Part shown: positions 16,185-24,717 of the stretch, piece after piece
How positions within the stretch are numbered: the stretch's first letter is position 1
Layout: each line of letters begins with the position of its first letter
Position numbers and translations under genes: made by a program
Assembly: GCF_003143955.1 (NCBI RefSeq)
Contig: NZ_QFVS01000008.1
Location: forward strand, 31,268-95,267
Origin: Kurthia zopfii
Lineage (GTDB): Bacteria; Bacillota; Bacilli; Bacillales_A; Planococcaceae
Length of the DNA stretch: 64,000 bases
Direction of reading: 5' to 3'
The notes under the pieces: model-generated
Told to the model about the DNA's origin: nothing
The model's database searches: none
Seen by the model: the letters and a program-made list of their open reading frames with translations, nothing else

Positions 16185-16481
16185 ATGGATTTATTACTAC
16201 TCGAACAACAGTTAAAGGTGTTAGGCGATTTAAATCGATTGAAAATCATTGCCATGCTTAAAAATGGTGAATTATGCGTATGTGAATTTACGGATGTTTT
16301 ACAGATTTCACAACCAGCAGTTAGCCAACATCTAAAAAAGCTGAAAGAATCGAACATCATTCAAGAACGAAAAGAAGGGACATGGAAATACTTTCGGATC
16401 AATGAAAACTTAGCGCCAATTCCAGCGAAAATTATCGATGAAATTGAATTTTTATCTAGTAAGGGGACTTCATGTTGTTAA
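16185..16481 (+). CDS. arsR: arsenite-responsive repressor ArsR
   Basis: 98-aa winged-helix repressor. The metalloid-sensing ELCVC motif (residues 29-33, Cys31 and Cys33) sits at the start of the DNA-recognition region; the recognition helix is [17 protein letters not shown] further Cys-Cys pair closes the protein and may add ligands. Arsenite or antimonite binding should release the palindromic operator just upstream. It overlaps arsB by 10 nt. Confidence 0.92.
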   Translation: MDLLLLEQQLKVLGDLNRLKIIAMLKNGELCVCEFTDVLQISQPAVSQHLKKLKESNIIQERKEGTWKYFRINENLAPIPAKIIDEIEFLSSKGTSCC

Positions 16482-17761
16482 TTTCTACAATTATATTTGC
16501 TTTAACGATCCTTTTTGTCATCTGGCAACCGAGAGGATTAAACATTGCATGGACTTCGACAATTGGTGCATTGCTCGCATTATTATTTGATGTCGTTGAC
16601 TTTAACGATGTGAAATCAGTCGTCGATCTCACTTGGAATGCTACGCTAGCATTTGTCGCGATTATTATTATTTCGTTAATTTTAGATGAAATCGGTCTAT
16701 TTGAATGGGCTGCCATACATATGGCGCGTTTTGCGAAGGGTAGTGGCATTCGATTGCTTATTTTAATTAGTTTACTCGGTGCAATCGTTGCTGCATTATT
16801 CGCAAATGACGGTGCTGCTCTTATTTTGACACCGATTGTTCTTGCGATGGTTCGCCATTTGAATTTCTCGGAGAAAATGATTTTTCCTTTTATAATTGCA
16901 AGTGGATTTATCGCGGATACAACGTCGTTACCACTTGTCATCAGTAATCTCGTTAACATCGTATCAGCAGATTTCTTCCAAATTGGCTTTATGGAATATG
17001 CATTACACATGTTTTTACCGAATATTTTCTCGATTATTGCTACGATTTTAGTATTACTAATTTACTTTAGAAAATCTATTCCACGGAGTTATGATCTAAC
17101 ATTACTGAAAGAACCAAAAGAAGCGATAAAAGAACCTCGTTTATTTAAAATCTCATGGATTATGATGGTTGTTTTATTATTTGGTTATATTTTGAGTGAA
17201 CCATTTGGCATTCCTGTGTCGTTTATTATCGGTTCCATTGCAATTGTATTCTTCTTTATTGCAAAAACAGGGGAATCTGTTGATACAACTGCGATAATTA
17301 AAAATGCTCCTTGGAATATCGTTATTTTTTCAATTGGCATGTATATTGTGGTCTATGGCTTCGGAAATGCTGGTTTTACGCATATTCTTGCGCAATTCAT
17401 TGAATGGACAGCGCAGCATGGATTATTTGCCGTAACAATCATTATGGGCTTTTTAGCAGCGATTTTATCATCGATCATGAATAATTTACCGACAGTGATG
17501 ATCAATGCGTTAGCAATTGCTGAAACGCACACAACGGGCGTGACAAAAGATGCGCTCATTTATGCGAATGTAATTGGTTCAGATTTAGGACCGAAAATTA
17601 CACCGATCGGTTCATTAGCAACTTTAGTATGGTTATATGTATTATCAAAAAAAGGAATCAAAATCTCATGGGGAACGTACTTTAAAACAGGGATTATCTT
17701 AACGATCCCAATCTTGTTTATTACGTTAATCGGGTTGTATATAACATTGAGGATTTTATAA
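16472..17761 (+). CDS. arsB: arsenite efflux permease ArsB
   Basis: 429-aa membrane protein with about 11-12 hydrophobic segments and ArsB landmarks such as [40 protein letters not shown] and [13 protein letters not shown]. It extrudes arsenite and antimonite driven by proton-motive force, or together with an ArsA ATPase, which is not encoded here. Translation starts at ATG 16472 inside the last codons of arsR. No arsC reductase is nearby. Confidence 0.93.
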   Translation: MLLISTIIFALTILFVIWQPRGLNIAWTSTIGALLALLFDVVDFNDVKSVVDLTWNATLAFVAIIIISLILDEIGLFEWAAIHMARFAKGSGIRLLILISLLGAIVAALFANDGAALILTPIVLAMVRHLNFSEKMIFPFIIASGFIADTTSLPLVISNLVNIVSADFFQIGFMEYALHMFLPNIFSIIATILVLLIYFRKSIPRSYDLTLLKEPKEAIKEPRLFKISWIMMVVLLFGYILSEPFGIPVSFIIGSIAIVFFFIAKTGESVDTTAIIKNAPWNIVIFSIGMYIVVYGFGNAGFTHILAQFIEWTAQHGLFAVTIIMGFLAAILSSIMNNLPTVMINALAIAETHTTGVTKDALIYANVIGSDLGPKITPIGSLATLVWLYVLSKKGIKISWGTYFKTGIILTIPILFITLIGLYITLRIL

Positions 17762-17764
17762 GAA

Positions 17765-17845
<81 letters not shown>

Positions 17846-17885
17846 AATTAAGAATACTTGTGATATTGAGATATTTGAGAGAAAA

Positions 17886-17916
17886 ATAAGCAGAATACAA
17901 AAATTCCGCTTATTAA
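17886..17916 (-). terminator. terminator of the GNAT gene
   Basis: On the - strand AATAAGCGGAAT pairs with ATTCTGCTTATT and is followed by U residues. Confidence 0.75.
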
Positions 17917-17920
17917 TAGT

Positions 17921-18421
17921 TTATGAGATTTTTTTGCCTAAAATCACTAAATCGCATTTTTTTCCGTCTAGTTCAGCAACTGCTGGCAAATGACCCCAAG
18001 ATTCAAATCCAAAATGTTTGAATAAACGAATACTTGGCTCATTTTGAGCAAAAATAAATCCTAATAATGTTTCGATTTTATATTTCGGACACATTTCTAA
18101 TGCATATTGGATCGCTTTTGTACCTAATCCATGACCTCTAAAATTAGCATCCAAATAAATACTTACTTCAACAGTCGCTTCATACGCTACACGTCCATAG
18201 AAATCTTGAAAACTGATCCAACCACAAATCTCATTATTTAATTCCATTACCCATAATGGTCTTTTTTCAGGATTATGTGCTTCAAACCATGGTAATCTTT
18301 GCGCTACAGATACTTCCTCTAAATCGGCTGTAACCATTCGACTAGCAATTGTTGAATTATAAATCTCAACAACTTTAGGTAAATCTTCTATATTTGCAAT
18401 TCTAAACTGTAATTCTCCCAT
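17921..18421 (-). CDS. GNAT N-acetyltransferase, phosphinothricin acetyltransferase-like
   Basis: 166 aa, one GNAT domain. The acetyl-CoA pyrophosphate loop is in NFRGHGLGTKAIQ (about residues 103-115). EVSIYLD precedes it, and IFAQNEPSIRLFKHFGFESWG matches the C-terminal part of the Pat/Bar/YncA branch, which acetylates phosphinothricin, methionine sulfone or related amino groups. The natural substrate is unknown. The start follows AGGGGA. Monocistronic. Confidence 0.8.
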   Translation of the reverse strand: MGELQFRIANIEDLPKVVEIYNSTIASRMVTADLEEVSVAQRLPWFEAHNPEKRPLWVMELNNEICGWISFQDFYGRVAYEATVEVSIYLDANFRGHGLGTKAIQYALEMCPKYKIETLLGFIFAQNEPSIRLFKHFGFESWGHLPAVAELDGKKCDLVILGKKIS

Positions 18422-18515
18422 GACTATTCCCCTGTCCTTGTTATATAGCGTTAATTACCGTTTAACCGCTCCATTGCGACATTTAATCTTTAAAACCGAA
18501 TAATTAGCTATAAAA

Positions 18516-18530
18516 ACACTTCGAAGTGTT
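18516..18530 (-). terminator. terminator of the sigma/anti-sigma operon
   Basis: - strand AACACT-TCGA-AGTGTT followed by U residues; a short tetraloop hairpin just after the anti-sigma gene. Confidence 0.6.
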
Positions 18531-18538
18531 AAAACGGC

Positions 18539-19366
18539 TTATTTAAGCATTTTCCAAAAGGCTTTAAATTCCTTTTGACTCACCTTATAATAATAATCAC
18601 TATTTGGATAATGAATCAATCCATTTTTGAAAAGTATGAATTGATTAACTGTTCCATCTTTCATATAAAGCGTGAATTCTTTGAAAGATCCTTCTTTCCG
18701 ATATTCTTCATAAGTTGTATCACCTATAGTTCTTTCAATTGCTGCTGCATGCTCAAGTTCATTAACAAAATCAGTCACCGCTTCATTCAGCGATACAGTA
18801 TGATATGCATCACGCGCATAATCCCAATCAGAATAATTACGATACGCTACTTTATTAACATTGTTTTTTAGTTTTAAAGCATGTATAAACGCAATCGGTT
18901 CCTTAGCATTTTCAAAAATCAATGTTTGACCATCTTGAGACTCTAGCAATAGACGATATTCTTTATTATATCCTTTCATCGTATAAACTGTATCGCCCGC
19001 TCCTGTAGAAGTGAAATTATCTTCGTCTACAGTCCCAAACTCATCAATGCCACCTTTTGTTTTTCCTAAATACGCATCTTTCAATTTATTCAGCGTCGTT
19101 GAACTAGTTGGTGAATCGCTCATAACATAACGATTTCCTTCATAGTAAAAAGTTGCAATCATATCAGATTTTAGTGAAGAATCACTTGGATCAGTCGTTT
19201 GAATACTTTTTAGAGCATAACCACAAATAATCATTAATACAAAAGCCGCTGCGACAAAAAGAAAAGGTTTTTTATTTCTTCGTTTAACTTTATGCATTCT
19301 AACACCTGCTTCTATCTTTTGATCAAGCTTCTTCGGGATTTCAATCTCTTTTAAATGATTATTCAT
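18539..19366 (-). CDS. probable membrane-anchored anti-sigma factor
   Basis: 275 aa. Short basic cytoplasmic part (residues 1-34), one membrane helix (about 35-53, PFLFVAAAFVLMIICGYAL), and a large extracytoplasmic domain (55-275). The start overlaps the sigma-factor stop by 8 nt, the standard arrangement for a cognate anti-sigma. The cytoplasmic portion lacks the zinc-binding HxxxCxxC anti-sigma motif, so it would belong to a non-ZAS class. The outer domain contains no motif I recognise. Assignment rests on topology and position. Confidence 0.6.
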   Translation of the reverse strand: MNNHLKEIEIPKKLDQKIEAGVRMHKVKRRNKKPFLFVAAAFVLMIICGYALKSIQTTDPSDSSLKSDMIATFYYEGNRYVMSDSPTSSTTLNKLKDAYLGKTKGGIDEFGTVDEDNFTSTGAGDTVYTMKGYNKEYRLLLESQDGQTLIFENAKEPIAFIHALKLKNNVNKVAYRNYSDWDYARDAYHTVSLNEAVTDFVNELEHAAAIERTIGDTTYEEYRKEGSFKEFTLYMKDGTVNQFILFKNGLIHYPNSDYYYKVSQKEFKAFWKMLK

Positions 19367-19877
19367 CAGTAGAACCCCTTTCTATCATAGATTGACGCAA
19401 AGTTTTAAGCGCCCTGTATACAGTTGTTTTCGCAGTTCCAAGTGGAATGTCTAAAAGGTTGGCGATTTCTTGAAATGTATATTGTTCATAATAACGAAGT
19501 AGTATGACAGTCTTTTCTTCTACAGAAAGTATTTTTAGTAAATCTTCAAGCGTCATTTTCATAATATGATCCGCTTCAAACTCAAATTCAGCTTCAGGAA
19601 TCTCTTCGAAAAATGAAAGATGTTGCGATTTCTTTAATAAATCAACCGAACAATTAATCGTAATCCTCGTTAACCATGTTTTTAAATAAGCCGTTTCGTT
19701 TAATTGATGAATGGACTTAAAGGACCTATACGCAACTTCTTGCATAATATCTAATGCATCCGCTTCATTTTTTACATATACGAATGCAATCCGATACAAA
19801 TCTTCTTTATAATGCTCGAGGATTTTTAGAAAAGCATCCGCATTTCCTTTCCTTGCTTTTCTAATATATTTTTCCAT
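19359..19877 (-). CDS. ECF-type RNA polymerase sigma factor
   Basis: 172 aa, sigma-70 region 2 (about 10-75, with YRIAFVYVKNEADALDIMQEVA) and region 4 (about 110-165, with LRYYEQYTFQEIANLLDIPLGTAKTTVYRAL), no region 1 or 3: an extracytoplasmic-function sigma close to the SigV/SigW style. ATG 19877 follows GGGAGGGGAAG; an upstream in-frame ATG at 19901 has no such site. The downstream overlapping gene is its likely membrane anti-sigma. Confidence 0.88.
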   Translation of the reverse strand: MEKYIRKARKGNADAFLKILEHYKEDLYRIAFVYVKNEADALDIMQEVAYRSFKSIHQLNETAYLKTWLTRITINCSVDLLKKSQHLSFFEEIPEAEFEFEADHIMKMTLEDLLKILSVEEKTVILLRYYEQYTFQEIANLLDIPLGTAKTTVYRALKTLRQSMIERGSTDE

Positions 19878-19979
19878 AGCTTCCCCTCCCTTTCTATTCA
19901 TTAGACTACGATTTACTTCATTTGGCTTTCCATATAAAAAATCTAATGAAGTTTTATGATCTCCAATAGATTTATTACT

Positions 19980-20552
19980 TTATAGTTTATCTTGTAAATT
20001 CATTTTGACATGTGGCCAATCTTCTTTAATAATTGAAAAAACAACCGAATTTCGAACAAATCCATCTGCACGAATCATATGTTTTCGGAGAATACCCTCT
20101 TGAACTGCTCCAATTCGTTTAATGGCATTACATGAACGTTCATTTCGTTCATCCGCAACAATTTGAACGCGATTTACACCCCAATTTTCAAAACAATAAT
20201 TTAATAACAAATATTTACAATTTGTATTAATAGATGAACGCCAAACGGTCGGTGTTAACCATGTATAGCCAATTTCAACCGATTTATTCGCTTCATCGAT
20301 ATTATAAAATCGAGTTGAACCAATTAATTCATTGGTAATCGTATCTATGATTGCAAATGTATATTGATTTCCTGCTTCCATTTTTTTATGTATATCTTCT
20401 ATATATGCTTTTGCATCTGATCGACTTTCTATTTTACTACTCATATATTGCCAAATCTCTGCATAATGTCCCGCTTCAAATACCGCTTCAACATCTTCTT
20501 TTTTTATAGCGCGTAATGTTACGACTTCATTTTTCAGCTCAATAGATTTCAT
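19980..20552 (-). CDS. GNAT N-acetyltransferase, RimJ/RimL-like
   Basis: 190 aa. RimJ/RimL-type GNAT: VTLRAIKKEDVEAVF at the N-terminus, SVEIGYTWLTPTVWRSSINTNCKYLLLNYCFE, and NVRVQIVADERNERSCNAIKRIGAVQEGILRKHM-type C-terminal half. The canonical Q/RxxGxG/A phosphate loop is replaced by WRSSINT, as is common in this subgroup. I start at ATG 20552 after AAAAGGGGCG; the frame opens upstream at 20594 without a good site. Substrate unknown (protein N-termini or small amines). Confidence 0.78.
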   Translation of the reverse strand: MKSIELKNEVVTLRAIKKEDVEAVFEAGHYAEIWQYMSSKIESRSDAKAYIEDIHKKMEAGNQYTFAIIDTITNELIGSTRFYNIDEANKSVEIGYTWLTPTVWRSSINTNCKYLLLNYCFENWGVNRVQIVADERNERSCNAIKRIGAVQEGILRKHMIRADGFVRNSVVFSIIKEDWPHVKMNLQDKL

Positions 20553-20606
20553 GTTGTTTTCGCCCCTTTTCAAAATAATCATAGCAATACACACCTTATT
20601 TTTCCA

Positions 20607-20640
20607 TAAAAAAATCGACTACTTTTGTAATCGATTTGTG
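20607..20640 (-). terminator. terminator of the 96-aa membrane protein gene
   Basis: - strand AAATCGATTA pairs with TAGTCGATTT, followed by a U-run. Confidence 0.8.
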
Positions 20641-20669
20641 GTATATGTAGAGGACTTAGTAATAATCTA

Positions 20670-20960
20670 CTAAATCCATTTTTGAAACATAGAGGCAATT
20701 CGATTTTTCAAAGGAATTGGTTGCGCTGAATCGGGTACAGGTTGTGAAGTATCCGCTACGCTATTAAGCATTTCGGGCATTGGAGGTAATGTTGGATTTT
20801 TTACTTTTACATGATGCTCTGCCTGAAGTTTTTGAGGTGAATGTTCAAGACTATTCAAAAGTAAATCGATCTTCTTTTCCTCAAACTTCATACTGGAATT
20901 CAATATTAACAAGGGAACGCCTAAAAATCCGATGATTGATACGATGAGTACAATTAGCAA
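20670..20960 (-). CDS. small membrane-anchored protein, 96 aa
   Basis: TTG start at 20960 after GAAGGTG. One N-terminal hydrophobic helix (residues 1-20, LIVLIVSIIGFLGVPLLIL), then a proline-rich, mostly polar region (SLEHSPQ, NPTLPPMPEML, QPVPDSAQPIP). No recognised family. Monocistronic, followed by a terminator. Confidence 0.55.
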   Translation of the reverse strand: MLIVLIVSIIGFLGVPLLILNSSMKFEEKKIDLLLNSLEHSPQKLQAEHHVKVKNPTLPPMPEMLNSVADTSQPVPDSAQPIPLKNRIASMFQKWI

Positions 20961-21009
20961 ACATGCACCTTCTCTCTAGTTCATTCTAGTAGAGATATTC
21001 CCCTATAAA

Positions 21010-21045
21010 AGTAAAATAAAACCGTTTACTTTTTGAGTAAACGGT
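21010..21045 (-). terminator. terminator overlapping the 3' end of dctR
   Basis: - strand ACCGTTTACT pairs with AGTAAACGGT and is followed by U-rich sequence. The 5' arm lies inside the last codons of dctR. Confidence 0.75.
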
Positions 21046-21706
21046 ATTTATTCACTGGTCTGCCTACACCACCGTATTGAATATCAATTTCAACTTGATT
21101 TTGTTTTTCTAAATAATCTAAGTATCTTCTCGCTGTTACCCGAGCCATTCCAACACCACTTGCTACTTCAACTGCTGTCACAAGTTCATCTTGGTCGCCA
21201 ATCCATCTAATAATTTTATCAAGTGTCGCACCATTTAGTCCTTTAGGTAATGCATCACGATAATGTCCTTGCACACGCGTTGGATGAATGAGTGCGTCAA
21301 GTTCATTTTGATTGAATTCTTCATGTTTCTTAAAAACCGACTTATATTGCAAATAACGATCAATCGTTTGTTTCATTCGTTCAAAAGTGAAAGGCTTCAT
21401 AATATAATCATATGCGCCCAACTGCAATATTTTCTCGATTGTTTTCATATCATTTGCTGCTGTTACTGTAATAACATCAATTGAAAGTCCCGCTTCTCGA
21501 ATTTGACGTAATGTTTCAACACCATCTTGCTTCGGCATAAATAAATCCATTAATACCAAATCCGGTTGAAGTTTATGAATTTGTTCCATACCTTCTATAC
21601 CGTTACTCGCTACACCGACAATGGAGATGCCATCAATTTGTTGTAGAAACTGCGTGTTCACTTGTCTTACCATTGGATCATCTTCAATTAGTAATACTTC
21701 TATCAT
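21026..21706 (-). CDS. dctR: C4-dicarboxylate response regulator DctR
   Basis: 226 aa, CitB/DctR class. Receiver domain (1-120) with Asp9/Asp10, phospho-acceptor Asp54 in LVLMDLFMP, and Lys near MKPF. C-terminal helix-turn-helix (about 170-225): ELVTAVEVASGVGMARVTARRYLDYLEKQ, ending GGVGRPVNKYRL. It lies 12 nt downstream of the sensor-kinase gene. It is expected to activate the divergent dctB and the dctP symporter. Confidence 0.88.
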   Translation of the reverse strand: MIEVLLIEDDPMVRQVNTQFLQQIDGISIVGVASNGIEGMEQIHKLQPDLVLMDLFMPKQDGVETLRQIREAGLSIDVITVTAANDMKTIEKILQLGAYDYIMKPFTFERMKQTIDRYLQYKSVFKKHEEFNQNELDALIHPTRVQGHYRDALPKGLNGATLDKIIRWIGDQDELVTAVEVASGVGMARVTARRYLDYLEKQNQVEIDIQYGGVGRPVNKYRLLKK

Positions 21707-21718
21707 TTTAATACCCCT

Positions 21719-23326
21719 TTATCCCATTTCAAAAGTAACTGCAATTGATGTCCCTTCATCAACTGCACTATGGATTTCTATCTGTCCATTCGCTTTATGA
21801 ATGATGCCATTTATTAAATATAGACCAATTCCGTGATTATCTGAATCCTTCGTTGTAAAACCTGATTCAAAAATACGGTCAATTTGTTCGTTGGTCATAC
21901 CGATCCCATTATCCTCAACAAGAATGCTTAATACTTCGTCATTTTGATCAATACTAATAAAGATTTCCTTATGGTCAATTGAAGATAATTGCAAAGCATC
22001 AAAAGCATTTTCGACTAAATTGCCTAATATAACAACAAAATCATGGAAATCAATTGTTTCCGGTAATTTGCTTAATTGACTTTCTTCATCAACCTCTACC
22101 ATTATATCAAGCTCTTTCCCTCGATTAATCTTACTTAGGAGTAAACCGGCGATATTTTGGTTTTGAATGCGATTATTTAAAAAGTCGGTCATTTCTTCTT
22201 GTTCATTTTGGACATCAACTACATAGTCCAAAGCTTCTTTATGATTTCCTAACTGTAATAGACCCGCGATTGTATGCATTTTGTTTTTATGTTCATGATT
22301 TTGAATACGAAGTGCTTGTACGAACTCTTTCACACCCGTTAATTCTTCCGCCAATTTCTTCACTTCTGTGCGATCTTGGAAAATGGCGATTGCTCCAACT
22401 GTTTCGCCTTCAACAACAATCGGTACGCGGTTACTAAGAATCGTATGCTTATTAATATACAATTCCTTATTATAAATCGGTTGATTATAATCTAAAATTT
22501 CAGGAAGTCTTGTATCTGGTAGTAAATCATAAATCTTCTTGCCGAGTAAATCATCTGATTCTACACCTAAAATCTGTTTTGCTTTAGGATTAAAGATCGT
22601 CACAACAAAGTCATTGTCGATTGCGATAATCCCTTCATGCATCGCATTGAAAGTTTCGATTCTTTCCGTATAAATTTTTGCGATTTCATGTGGTTCGTAA
22701 TCGAGCATTTGTTTTTTTAATTTCTTACTTAAAATTAAAGCGCCCCATAATCCAAATATGATGGATAAAATGGTCGCAAATAGAATTTCCCATTTCATAT
22801 CAAAAAGTACTTGTCCAATCGTCGGCAATAAGTAGCCAACCGTGACGATGCCGACTTGTTTATGATTTTGATCCATTACTGGTACAAAAGCTCTCACCAT
22901 AACGCCAAGTTCGCCTTTTGCTTTCGACGTATAATAATGTTCCGAATAGGCCGCTTCCTCGTCAGGTGTTGTAGATACAGTCCCTAACTTACTATGGAGC
23001 GGATGTGAAAGGCGGACATGATCCATTGTCATGACAACAATATAGTTCGCTGCATTCACCGTTTGTAGTTGATCAACGACCGGATTAATGATTTCTGCTT
23101 TATCGAGATCTGATAATTGCTTTTTACTAATCGTTTTTTCAATTTCAGGAAGTGTCGCAACCGTTCGAGCTACTAACATTGATTGTTTTTTTAATTCCGC
23201 TTCTTTTGAATTAATAATACTACCTAAAATGAAAATACCTGCTACAAAAAGCGAGAAGATGATAATGAAGAAAGTTAATGCAATCATCCCTCTATTTAAC
23301 GTAATCTTCCTTGTGAACAATTGCAT
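21719..23326 (-). CDS. dctS: C4-dicarboxylate sensor histidine kinase DctS
   Basis: 535 aa, CitA/DcuS/DctS class. Membrane helices at about 13-35 and 175-197 flank a periplasmic sensing domain. A cytoplasmic PAS follows (about 220-320), then the dimerisation segment with the phospho-acceptor histidine in NHEHKNKMHTIAGL, and an ATPase domain with N-box LVENAFDAL, G1 EDNGIGM and G2 HGIGLYLI. It faces dctB across an 80-nt divergent spacer. In B. subtilis DctS uses the binding protein DctB as a co-sensor, which fits this layout. Confidence 0.9.
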   Translation of the reverse strand: MQLFTRKITLNRGMIALTFFIIIFSLFVAGIFILGSIINSKEAELKKQSMLVARTVATLPEIEKTISKKQLSDLDKAEIINPVVDQLQTVNAANYIVVMTMDHVRLSHPLHSKLGTVSTTPDEEAAYSEHYYTSKAKGELGVMVRAFVPVMDQNHKQVGIVTVGYLLPTIGQVLFDMKWEILFATILSIIFGLWGALILSKKLKKQMLDYEPHEIAKIYTERIETFNAMHEGIIAIDNDFVVTIFNPKAKQILGVESDDLLGKKIYDLLPDTRLPEILDYNQPIYNKELYINKHTILSNRVPIVVEGETVGAIAIFQDRTEVKKLAEELTGVKEFVQALRIQNHEHKNKMHTIAGLLQLGNHKEALDYVVDVQNEQEEMTDFLNNRIQNQNIAGLLLSKINRGKELDIMVEVDEESQLSKLPETIDFHDFVVILGNLVENAFDALQLSSIDHKEIFISIDQNDEVLSILVEDNGIGMTNEQIDRIFESGFTTKDSDNHGIGLYLINGIIHKANGQIEIHSAVDEGTSIAVTFEMG

Positions 23327-23405
23327 ATCCCTCCTTTTTCTTTTACCATTGTAGCATTGACAGTATAATTAGAAAGACATTAATTCAAGAATGAGGTGAT
23401 TTTAC

Positions 23406-24461
23406 TTGCGTATGTACATAACAACAGCAATTGCCATTATTGTTGGTTTAGCGATTTATATCGGTTTTCAACAAGGACTCTTTCAAAATGAAAAAATCCC
23501 GTACGATACGGAGCAAGAAGGGTTGAGTGAGCAAATCACGATTCACTTTTCCCATGTTGTTGCTGAAGATACGCCTAAAGGACAGGCCGCAATGAAGTTT
23601 GCGCAACTAGTTGCTGAACGGTCGCATAATAAAATACGTGTAGAGATTTCACCGAATGCCCTACTATACAATGATGAAACCGAGTTAGCAGCTGTTAAGG
23701 ACAATAAAGTTCAAATGATTGCGCCGAGTTTCTCAAAAATGACGAAGGAAGTTCCGGCTTGGGAAGTTTTAGATCTACCGTATTTATTCCATACTACGGA
23801 TGAGGTTCAAAAAGTATTCACTGGTGAAATGGCGGATGACCTATTAGCCGAGTTAAATAATAAGCAAATCAAAGCATTAGGTTTTTGGCAAAATGGTTTT
23901 AAACAAATGTTAAGTGAGCAGAAGCAAATCATTCAAGTGAACGACTTCCACGGCTTGAAAGTGCGCGCGATGCCGAGTGATGTTTTGACTAAGCAATTCC
24001 AAAGCGTTCAAGCAATCCCGATCAATTCTTCATTCGATGAATTGTTTACAGATATGAATAATAAGAAAATGGATGCGATGGAAAATACGATTTCGAATAT
24101 TTACTCGAAGCGGTTTTATGATCGTGAGAAGTATTTAACGCTTTCGGACCACGGTATTTTAGCTTATTCCGTCATTATCAATCAATCATTCTGGCAATCA
24201 CTCTCGACTGCTGATCAGCACATTATTCAAGAAGCGTTAGCTGAAACAACGAAATGGAACTTTAAAAATGCTCAAAAAATGAATTCGCTCGATCTTGAGA
24301 AGCTTGAATCGAATGACCTTCCGATCTATCACCTTTCCAATAAGGAGAAAGAACGTTGGGCTAAAGCTTTCCAACCAGTATACAAATATATTGAGTCAAC
24401 ACCTGCTCAATCGTATTTGACGAAGATTCAGACTGTATTACAACAAAAAAATATACAGTGA
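23406..24461 (+). CDS. dctB: C4-dicarboxylate-binding protein DctB (TRAP DctP family)
   Basis: 351 aa. N-terminal hydrophobic anchor or signal (residues 4-20) without a lipobox, then a TRAP-type solute-binding fold: HFSHVVAEDTPKGQAAMKFA, KVRAMPSDVLTKQFQ (the conserved Arg that holds carboxylates), and DAMENTISNIYSKRFY. No TRAP membrane subunits (DctQM) are present; instead a DctA-type symporter follows, as in B. subtilis dctBSRP, so it probably acts as a ligand sensor for DctS. TTG start 7 nt after GAGGTG; an in-frame ATG lies at 23412. Confidence 0.88.
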   Translation: MRMYITTAIAIIVGLAIYIGFQQGLFQNEKIPYDTEQEGLSEQITIHFSHVVAEDTPKGQAAMKFAQLVAERSHNKIRVEISPNALLYNDETELAAVKDNKVQMIAPSFSKMTKEVPAWEVLDLPYLFHTTDEVQKVFTGEMADDLLAELNNKQIKALGFWQNGFKQMLSEQKQIIQVNDFHGLKVRAMPSDVLTKQFQSVQAIPINSSFDELFTDMNNKKMDAMENTISNIYSKRFYDREKYLTLSDHGILAYSVIINQSFWQSLSTADQHIIQEALAETTKWNFKNAQKMNSLDLEKLESNDLPIYHLSNKEKERWAKAFQPVYKYIESTPAQSYLTKIQTVLQQKNIQ

Positions 24462-24524
24462 ATGAAGTAATATTTATGTCTTTTCAGATGATATTTACTA
24501 TTACTAATTCAACATTACGTTCTA

Positions 24525-24564
24525 AAAGAAAGGTCGGACATCATCGTTTGACCTTTCTTTTTTA
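24525..24564 (+). terminator. terminator after dctB
   Basis: AAAGAAAGGTC pairs with GACCTTTCTTT, followed by a U-run. It separates dctB from the dctP transcription unit. Confidence 0.85.
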
Positions 24565-24671
24565 TTGTTATATCAACGTTTGTAAAGCTTTTCATAAAAA
24601 AGACCAAAATAACCAAAAAGAACTTTATCACCGTATTATTCCTTTGTACTAATACAGCATATATTATATGT

Positions 24672-24686
24672 ATGAAAGCGATAACA
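24672..24686 (+). promoter_or_regulatory. candidate catabolite-responsive element (cre) before dctP
   Basis: ATGAAAGCGATAACA matches the B. subtilis cre consensus WTGNAANCGNWNNCW at every defined position. It lies 32 nt before the dctP start, where CcpA binding would repress. Predicted from consensus only. Confidence 0.5.
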
Positions 24687-24717
24687 TACTACATATTAAT
24701 ACAAAGGGGCTAAAATT

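Noticed and set aside
24458..24652. 64-codon frame after dctB
   Set aside because: Covers the dctB terminator and lacks a ribosome binding site.
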